NCBI GenBank assembly: GCA_023264755.1
Contig: JAHFVB010000406.1
Location: forward strand, 1-5,087
Direction: 5' to 3'
Length of the DNA: 5,087 nt
Source: Mycobacterium sp.
GTDB lineage: Bacteria; Actinomycetota; Actinomycetes; Mycobacteriales; Mycobacteriaceae
A model generated the notes under the pieces. That model saw nothing but the letters and a program-made list of their open reading frames with translations. It searched no databases and was not told the DNA's origin. This document shows positions 1 to 5,087 of the stretch, in pieces (position 1 is the first letter of the stretch; every line of letters starts with the position of its first letter). The position numbers were made by a program, and so were the translations under genes.

Positions 1-34
1 TCGTCCCGCCCGTCGTCGGGTCGCCCTGACAGCC

Positions 35-2515
35 GTGAACGATCGCGGTGCGATCGCGGCCTTGACGGCGGCGCCGGCGCAGCCCGCCAAGGTGCTGGTG
101 TCCGGCGGCATCGGCACCGGCAAGACCGAGCTGCTCACGGTCGCGCGAGCGGCGTTGCGCGACGCGGGCCGCACCGTGCTCAGCCGGCCGCCCCGCGCCG
201 AGGACGGGCCCGGTCCGGCCGTCGTGATCGACGACGCCCATCTGCTCGACGACGCCGGGCTGCACAGCTTGACCGAGTTGGTCGGTGATCCCGACGCCAC
301 GCTGGTCATCGCGTGTCAGCCGCTGGCGCAGCGAGCCGCGTTGAACGAGCTCACCACGGCCCTGTCCCGGGAGAGCCCCGCGGTCGTGCTCGGCCCGCTG
401 CCAGGGCGCGAGTTGATCCGGGCGACGGCCGAAGTGCTCGGGGTGATGCCGCAGGCCGAATTGGGGCGCGCCCTGATGGCCTCGACGGCGGGGCTGCCGT
501 TCCTGCTGTATCCGGCCATTCAGGCGGCGGCCCACTCCGACGGCGGGGCGGCTCCGGAAGCCGCTGCGGTGCAGGCCGCGCGCGTGGCCCTCGTCGAGCG
601 GCTGATCCGGGTCGACGAACCCGTACTTGATGCCCTGCTGTTGTGTTCGCTCAGTCCCGAACTGGGGCCCGACGACGTCGCCGCCGCGCTGCGGCTCGAC
701 AGCGCTGCCGCCGCCGCACTCGTCGACCGGGCCCGCGCCAGCGGGCTGCTGGCTCCGTCGCACAACGCGGCCTTCTTGCGGGCGCTACACCGTGGCCTCG
801 CCCAGCTGGTGGGCAACGCCCGGCACCACGACGTGGAGACCTCGCTACTGCGTTCTCAGCTGGAAATGTCCACGTTGTCAACGGATCTGGCGTTGCGGTT
901 GGCCGAACACGGCATGCGGGACGGGGCCCTGGCCAACGAGCTCGCCACCCGTGCCGCCCACGGCCGCAGCGAGCCGGCCCAGGCCGCGCGGTTGTACCGG
1001 GCCGCCGCGGAGGCCGGCGCGACGGCGCTGACGGCCCAGTTGGCCGATGCCATCGCCATGACCGGTGACTGCGCGACGGCCGGGCAGCTGGCCGACGAAC
1101 TGCTCGGCTCGCAGGACCCGGCCGAGCGGGCCACCGCGGTGCGGATCGCGGCCAGCATCGCCATGCACGACGGGCGCGCCGCGCAAGCGGCGGACCTGTT
1201 CCGCTGGCTGGGCCCCTATCCCGACGCTCACGTGGCCGCGGCCAGCGTGACCGTGTCGATGGCGACGGGTGATCCGGTGGCGGCCAGGGCCGCCCTCGAG
1301 CTCGATGCCGTGGGGCCGCCCACGTCGACTGCACGCGCCGCGCGCAGCCTGGCCGAAGGGCTGCTGGGCACGCTCGACGAGCCGTACTCCGTCGCGATGG
1401 CCCGACTGTCGCAATCGATCACCACCGATCAGCGCGCGCCTGGCGTGGCTCCCGACTCGGCGGCCGCGCTCGTCACCCTGGTGGCGCTGCACGGTGGCGA
1501 TCCGGTGCGGGCGCGCAGCGTCATCGGGCGGGCCGTGCGGGCGGACGGCGCGGCCGACGAGGGTTTCGTCGCGCATCGGCATCGCTTGCTGCGGGGTTGG
1601 GTGCGCATGCAGGACGGCCAGCTTCCGGGGGCCGCTTCGGACGTCGCGACCACCCACGGGGTCGACCTCCACCGGCGCGACGCGTTGTGGGCCGCTGCGC
1701 TGCAGACGGCCATCGCGCGGCGCAGCGGCGACAGCGGAGCGGTGCAGAAGCATTGGTATACGGCCATGGAGGTGCTCTCCGAGCATTCCGTCAACCTCTT
1801 CTCGCTGTTTCCGCTGGCCGAGTTGTGGGTGGCGGCGGCGCGGGTGCACCAGCTGGACCGGCTGCGACATCCACTGGCCGACGCGTTCGGGTTGCTGGAG
1901 TCGCTGGGCAATCCGTTGTTGTGGTCGGTGCCGCTGCATTGGGCGGGCGTGCACGCGGGCATCCTGGCCAACGATCCGGGGGCGGTGGCCCCCCACGGTC
2001 AAGCGCTGACCGCCGCGGCGGCCCGCAGCCCCTTCGCCAAGGCGCTCGCCGGGGCCGGACGCACCTGGCTTCGAGTGCTGGCCAACCACGTCGACGTGGA
2101 CGAGGTCACCGCGGCGGCTCGGGCGCTGGCGCAGTACGGGCTGACCTGGGATGCCACCCGATTGGCCAGCCAGGCGGCGCTGCAGACGCCGGACGGACGC
2201 GTTTCGGGGGCCATGTTGCAGGTGGCCCGCGATCTGAAGCTGAACGCCGCCGGCGACGACGAACCCGTCGAGGTGGCGGACTCGACGTCGTCGGTCGCGC
2301 ATGCCGGGGCGGTGCAGCCGCCGTTCTCGCGGCTGTCGGAACGCGAGCGCGAGGTCGCCGAGCTGCTGCTCCAGGGCATGCAGTACCGCGACATCGGTAG
2401 CCAGTTGTTGATCTCGGCCAAGACCGTCGAACATCACGTGGCCCGGATCCGCCGCAGGCTCGGCGCGGAGTCGCGCTCGGAGATGCTGTCGATGCTGCGC
2501 GCCCTGTTGGGCTGA
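35..2515 (+). CDS. iniR: STAND/LuxR-family ATPase transcriptional regulator, IniR-like
   Basis: Cytoplasmic ATP-dependent regulator of about 826 residues. Seen: a Walker A motif GGIGTGKT at residues 24-31, a Walker B motif VVIDDAH (Asp66, Asp67), a sensor-like strand LVIACQP (90-96) and a GLP (GxP-type) motif at 153-155, all typical of STAND ATPases. Residues of roughly 200-740 are Ala/Leu-rich and helical, probably TPR-like, but no repeat could be assigned. An acidic/Ser linker precedes a LuxR/GerE helix-turn-helix at about 766-822, with LSEREREV followed by the recognition helix around SAKTVEHHVARIRRRLG. Family knowledge: M. tuberculosis Rv0339c (IniR) has this architecture and nearly this length, lies next to Rv0338c, and controls iniBAC. 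Inference: same gene here. The GTG at 35 has no clear Shine-Dalgarno sequence, and the frame is open to the window edge, so the true start may be upstream. A generic MalT/LAL-type regulator is the alternative. Confidence 0.82.
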   Translation: MNDRGAIAALTAAPAQPAKVLVSGGIGTGKTELLTVARAALRDAGRTVLSRPPRAEDGPGPAVVIDDAHLLDDAGLHSLTELVGDPDATLVIACQPLAQRAALNELTTALSRESPAVVLGPLPGRELIRATAEVLGVMPQAELGRALMASTAGLPFLLYPAIQAAAHSDGGAAPEAAAVQAARVALVERLIRVDEPVLDALLLCSLSPELGPDDVAAALRLDSAAAAALVDRARASGLLAPSHNAAFLRALHRGLAQLVGNARHHDVETSLLRSQLEMSTLSTDLALRLAEHGMRDGALANELATRAAHGRSEPAQAARLYRAAAEAGATALTAQLADAIAMTGDCATAGQLADELLGSQDPAERATAVRIAASIAMHDGRAAQAADLFRWLGPYPDAHVAAASVTVSMATGDPVAARAALELDAVGPPTSTARAARSLAEGLLGTLDEPYSVAMARLSQSITTDQRAPGVAPDSAAALVTLVALHGGDPVRARSVIGRAVRADGAADEGFVAHRHRLLRGWVRMQDGQLPGAASDVATTHGVDLHRRDALWAAALQTAIARRSGDSGAVQKHWYTAMEVLSEHSVNLFSLFPLAELWVAAARVHQLDRLRHPLADAFGLLESLGNPLLWSVPLHWAGVHAGILANDPGAVAPHGQALTAAAARSPFAKALAGAGRTWLRVLANHVDVDEVTAAARALAQYGLTWDATRLASQAALQTPDGRVSGAMLQVARDLKLNAAGDDEPVEVADSTSSVAHAGAVQPPFSRLSEREREVAELLLQGMQYRDIGSQLLISAKTVEHHVARIRRRLGAESRSEMLSMLRALLG

Positions 2516-2733
2516 CGGTCGACGTGACAACCGCCACAGCCGCCTCCAACCCCTGGTGACCGCGCTGCGGGTGGCGTGACCGCGCCAACCTGCATCACCT
2601 CGACGTCCGCTGTGAACGATGGGACGGCTCCAGTTGCGCCGCCGCGGGGGGTGGCGGACCACGGGTAACGAGTTAGGTCAGCCTTTGTAGCGGTCTTGAA
2701 GTCGCGGATGTAACTATGAGCAGGCAAATAGCG
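2516..2733. other. Intergenic region between iniR and etfD, upstream part
   Basis: About 218 bases without a supported gene. The only forward mini-frame noticed (GTG at 2524 to TGA at 2557-2559, 11 codons) lacks a ribosome binding site. No strong terminator with a T-tract follows iniR. Short GC-rich complementarities exist (CGCCAC 2532-2537 with GTGGCG 2571-2576; CCGCC 2639-2643 with GGCGG 2653-2657), but neither has a run of T. Base composition becomes less GC-rich after about 2660, as expected for a promoter region. Two isolated GTAAC half-sites occur at 2665-2669 and 2710-2714. Confidence 0.6.
2556..2585. repeat. Short direct repeat GTGACCGCGC, two copies
   Basis: GTGACCGCGC occurs at 2556-2565 and 2576-2585, 20 bases start to start, shortly after the iniR stop. 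The spacing is close to two helical turns, but the motif is GC-rich and could recur by chance in this genome. No function is assigned. Confidence 0.35.
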
Positions 2734-2763
2734 TAAGTTACCGACCAGTAACCCCTCTAAGTT
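2734..2763 (+). promoter_or_regulatory. Candidate -10 elements for etfD inside the operator repeats
   Basis: TAAGTT at 2734-2739 and again at 2758-2763 fit the relaxed mycobacterial SigA -10 pattern TANNNT, as does TAGCGT at 2729-2734. No convincing -35 hexamer lies at 16-19 bases from any of them; TTGAAG at 2696-2701 is too far upstream. If the first TAAGTT is used, transcription would start near 2746 with a leader of about 50 bases, and the operator would overlap the promoter. The TAAGTT match may simply be part of the operator. This is a weak call based on pattern alone. Confidence 0.25.
2737..2752. promoter_or_regulatory. Palindromic operator, upstream copy (GTTAC-N6-GTAAC)
   Basis: An inverted repeat GTTAC-CGACCA-GTAAC, perfect in both 5-base arms. 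It is preceded by TAA, so the shared block with the second copy is TAAGTTAC-N6-GTAAC. The core TTACCGACCAGTAA has the size and symmetry of a site for a dimeric TetR-type regulator (inference; no regulator gene is in the window). It ends 44 bases before the etfD start codon, within the probable promoter or leader, a position that would suit repression. Confidence 0.6.
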
Positions 2764-2777
2764 ACTCTTCGGTAACT
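2760..2777. promoter_or_regulatory. Palindromic operator, downstream copy (AGTTAC-N6-GTAACT)
   Basis: A perfect 6-base inverted repeat AGTTAC-TCTTCG-GTAACT. Its GTTAC begins exactly 24 bases after that of the upstream copy, and the spacer length is the same but the spacer sequence differs. The conserved arms with diverged spacers point to a protein-binding site and not to a recently duplicated segment. It lies 7 bases before the Shine-Dalgarno sequence of etfD, so bound protein could block transcription or early elongation. As RNA it could also form a 6-bp, 6-nt-loop hairpin near the ribosome binding site, but this would be weak because the stem is AT-rich. Confidence 0.6.
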
Positions 2778-2784
2778 GGACTTT

Positions 2785-2790
2785 GGGAGG
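2785..2790 (+). promoter_or_regulatory. Shine-Dalgarno sequence of etfD
   Basis: GGGAGG lies six bases upstream of GTG at 2797. It is the only strong purine ribosome-binding motif near the start of the frame, and it decides the start in favour of this GTG over the in-frame TTG, GTG and ATG codons that follow within the first helix. Confidence 0.8.
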
Positions 2791-2796
2791 CCATCG

Positions 2797-5087
2797 GTGG
2801 ACGAGCACGCCTTGGTGTTGATCACGATGATCATCGGCGTCATCGGTTTGATCATCGTCTTGGCCCTCGCGGCCAAGCGAGTGCTGTTCCTGGTGAAGCT
2901 CATCTCCTCGGGTCAGAAGACCATCGACGAAGACGCTCGCAAGGACAACCTGAAGACCCGCATCCTGACGCAGGTCGAAGAGGTCTTCGCGCAAACCAGG
3001 CTGCTGCGCTGGAACGTTGCCGGCATCGCCCACTTCTTCACCATGTGGGGCTTCTTCGTGCTGGCGACCGTGTACCTCGAGGCCTTCGGCGTGCTGTTCT
3101 ACCCGAGGTTCGCCATCCCGTTCGTGGGGCACTGGGCCGTACTCGGCTTCCTGCAGGACTTCTTCGCGCTGGCCGTGCTCGCCGGCATCACCACGTTCGC
3201 GATCATCCGCGTCATCCGCGAGCCCAAGAAGATCGGCCGTGATTCGCGCTTCTACGGCTCGCACACCGGCGGCGCCTGGCTGATCCTGTTCATGATCTTC
3301 AACGTCGTCTGGACGTATGCCCTCTTCCGCGGCGCCGCGGTGGCCACGGAGAACCTGCCCTACGGCTGGGGCGCCTTCTTCTCGCACGGCGTGGGCGCTT
3401 TGCTGAGCCCGCTCGGACCGACCGCCAACCTGATCATCGAACGCGTCGCGCTGCTGCTGCATCTTGGCGTCGCGCTCGTCTTCCTGCTGATCGTGCTGCA
3501 CTCCAAGCACCTTCACATCGGGCTGGCCCCGGTGAACGTCACCTTCAAGCGGCTGCCCAACGCCCTCGGCCCGCTGCTGCCCATGGAGTACGACGGCAAG
3601 TACATCGACTTCGAGGATCCCGACGAGGACGCGGTGTTCGGGCGCGGCAAGATCGAGGACTTCACCTGGAAGGGCTACCTCGACTTCACCACCTGTACCG
3701 AGTGTGGCCGCTGCCAGTCGCAGTGCCCGGCGTGGAACACCGGAAAGCCGTTGTCGCCCAAGCTCGTCATCATGAACCTGCGCGATCATCTGTTCGCGAA
3801 GGCGCCCTACATCCTGGGCGACAAGGACATGCCCGCCGACGCGGACTCGATCAAGGACCTGGTCTCCGCTGACGGCGGGTTCATCGAGACCAAGCACGAC
3901 GACGAACACCACGTCCCCGAATCCGGCTTCGAACGCATCCTCGGCTCCGGGCCCGACCAGGCCCTGCGCCCGCTCGTCGGCACGCTCGAAGAGGGCGGCG
4001 TCATCGACCCCGACGTGCTGTGGTCCTGCACCACCTGCGGCGCCTGCGTCGAGCAGTGCCCGGTGGACATCGAGCACATCGACCACATCGTCGACATGCG
4101 GCGCTACCAGGTCATGGTGGCCTCGGAGTTCCCCGGCGAGCTCGGTGTGCTGTTCAAGAACCTCGAGAACAAGGGCAACCCCTGGGGGCAGAACGCCAAG
4201 GAGCGCACCACCTGGATCGACGAGGTCGACTTCGACGTCCCGGTCTACGGCGAGGACGTGCAGTCCTTCGACGGGTTCGAGTACCTGTTCTGGGTCGGCT
4301 GCGCCGGTGCCTTCGAGGACCGCGCGAAGAAGACCACCAAGGCCGTCGCAGAACTGCTGGCCACCGCGGGAGTGAAGTTCCTGGTGCTCGGCACCGGTGA
4401 GACCTGTACCGGCGATTCGGCCCGACGTGCGGGCAACGAGTTCCTGTTCCAGCAACTCGCCCAGCAGAACAAGGAAACCATCGACGAGCTCTTCGAGGGC
4501 GTCGAGACCGTCGATCGCAAGATCGTCGTCACCTGCCCGCACTGCTTCAACACCCTCGGCCGCGAGTATTCGCAGCTGGGCACCAACTACACGGTGCTGC
4601 ACCACACGCAGCTGCTGAACCGGCTGGTGCGGGACAAGAAGCTGGTTGCGGTCAGCCCGATCGGCCAGGACGTCACCTACCACGACCCGTGCTACCTGGG
4701 CCGGCACAACAAGGAGTACGCGGCGCCGCGCGAGTTGATCGATGCGTCGGGGGCCACGCTCACCGAGATGCCGCGCCACGCCGACCGCGGATTGTGCTGT
4801 GGCGCCGGTGGTGCCCGCATGTGGATGGAAGAGCACATCGGCAAGCGCGTCAACCACGAACGCGTCGAGGAAGCCCTCGAGACCGGGGCCTCCAAGATTG
4901 CGGTGGCCTGCCCGTTCTGCCGCGTCATGATGACCGACGGCGTCGACGACCGCGCCGAGGCCATGGGCAAGGACAAGGCCGAGGTGCTCGACGTCGCCCA
5001 GCTGCTGCTGGGCTCGCTCGACAAGTCGGCCGTGACGTTGCCCGCCAAGGGCACGGCCGCGGAAGCCGCCGCACTGCGGGCCGAGAC
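2797..5087 (+). CDS. etfD: Membrane heme-b/iron-sulfur ETF:menaquinone oxidoreductase EtfD (3' end cut off)
   Basis: The first 763 codons of an open frame that runs off the right edge. The GTG start is set by GGGAGG six bases upstream; an in-frame TAA at 2773-2775 limits any extension. Domains in order: a hydrophobic helix (about residues 4-35); NarI-like membrane helices at about 75-100, 113-139, 157-180 and 217-235, with candidate heme ligands among His79, His112, His156, His197, His222, His235 and His238; two [4Fe-4S] motifs CxxCxxCxxxCP at Cys300/303/306/310 and Cys411/414/417/421; and two HdrB/GlpC-type CCG modules. The first CCG module has Cys502, Cys537 and Cys580/583. The second has Cys632, Cys667-Cys668 and Cys705/708. 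Family knowledge: Rv0338c of M. tuberculosis (about 882 residues) was renamed EtfD because it works with EtfBA to oxidise acyl-CoA dehydrogenase electrons, probably into menaquinone. About 120 residues, probably an Ala-rich tail, should lie beyond the window. Another HdrD/DsrMK-like quinone reductase is the alternative. Confidence 0.9.
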   Translation, partial: MDEHALVLITMIIGVIGLIIVLALAAKRVLFLVKLISSGQKTIDEDARKDNLKTRILTQVEEVFAQTRLLRWNVAGIAHFFTMWGFFVLATVYLEAFGVLFYPRFAIPFVGHWAVLGFLQDFFALAVLAGITTFAIIRVIREPKKIGRDSRFYGSHTGGAWLILFMIFNVVWTYALFRGAAVATENLPYGWGAFFSHGVGALLSPLGPTANLIIERVALLLHLGVALVFLLIVLHSKHLHIGLAPVNVTFKRLPNALGPLLPMEYDGKYIDFEDPDEDAVFGRGKIEDFTWKGYLDFTTCTECGRCQSQCPAWNTGKPLSPKLVIMNLRDHLFAKAPYILGDKDMPADADSIKDLVSADGGFIETKHDDEHHVPESGFERILGSGPDQALRPLVGTLEEGGVIDPDVLWSCTTCGACVEQCPVDIEHIDHIVDMRRYQVMVASEFPGELGVLFKNLENKGNPWGQNAKERTTWIDEVDFDVPVYGEDVQSFDGFEYLFWVGCAGAFEDRAKKTTKAVAELLATAGVKFLVLGTGETCTGDSARRAGNEFLFQQLAQQNKETIDELFEGVETVDRKIVVTCPHCFNTLGREYSQLGTNYTVLHHTQLLNRLVRDKKLVAVSPIGQDVTYHDPCYLGRHNKEYAAPRELIDASGATLTEMPRHADRGLCCGAGGARMWMEEHIGKRVNHERVEEALETGASKIAVACPFCRVMMTDGVDDRAEAMGKDKAEVLDVAQLLLGSLDKSAVTLPAKGTAAEAAALRAE

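Noticed and set aside
40..59. Direct repeat CGATCGCGG at 40-48 and 51-59
   Set aside because: It lies in or just at the start of the iniR coding sequence, and CGATCG-containing words are common in high-GC actinobacterial DNA. No functional reading is supported.
1597..2400. 267-codon forward frame inside iniR
   Set aside because: Gly/Arg/Ala-rich out-of-frame reading of iniR with no domain and no ribosome binding site.
2524..2559. 11-codon mini-frame after iniR
   Set aside because: No Shine-Dalgarno sequence and no recognisable leader-peptide character; probably chance.
2639..2657. GC-rich stem CCGCC/GGCGG as an iniR terminator
   Set aside because: Only five pairs with a 9-base loop, no T-tract, and over 120 bases after the stop codon; too weak to call.
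878..2662. 594-codon open frame on the minus strand opposite iniR
   Set aside because: Arg/Gly/His-rich translation without recognisable domains, fully overlapping a well-supported gene; a codon-bias shadow.
2434..4857. 807-codon open frame on the minus strand opposite etfD
   Set aside because: It is antisense to a gene with unmistakable metal-binding motifs. Its translation is low-complexity (rich in Val, Leu, Asp, Glu, Gly, Arg, His) with no domain. Long antisense frames are expected with this GC bias.

Overview
The window is high-GC DNA with strongly G/C-biased third codon positions and GTG starts. Gene content and order match mycobacteria or close Actinobacteria. It holds two genes on the + strand, separated by a 281-bp regulatory gap. 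By family knowledge the pair corresponds to the M. tuberculosis neighbours Rv0339c (iniR) and Rv0338c (etfD), which also lie in this order on one strand. No RNA gene, mobile element, CRISPR array or phage sequence was recognised.

Region 1 (about 35-2515): a large STAND/LuxR-type regulator. It has an N-terminal P-loop ATPase with Walker A and B motifs and a GxP motif, a long Ala-rich helical middle (probably TPR-like), and a C-terminal LuxR/GerE DNA-binding domain. It is best called IniR, the activator of the isoniazid-inducible iniBAC operon. The reading frame stays open to the left edge, so the true start may lie outside the window.

Region 2 (2516-2796): non-coding. Its last 60 bases contain two copies of TAAGTTAC-N6-GTAAC, exactly 24 bp apart, just upstream of a good Shine-Dalgarno sequence and the GTG start of the next gene. 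This looks like a tandem operator for a dimeric regulator, plausibly of the TetR type, and is the most interesting undescribed-looking signal here.

Region 3 (2797 to the right edge): the first 763 codons of a membrane iron-sulfur oxidoreductase. It is a fusion of a NarI-like heme-b membrane domain, two CxxCxxCxxxCP [4Fe-4S] motifs, and two HdrB/GlpC-type CCG domains. This is the EtfD family, proposed to pass electrons from reduced EtfBA (fed by acyl-CoA dehydrogenases) to menaquinone during beta-oxidation. The 3' end is cut off.

Together the region places a cell-envelope and metabolic-stress regulator beside a key electron exit for fatty-acid oxidation. The gap and its own operator suggest that etfD is controlled separately from iniR.
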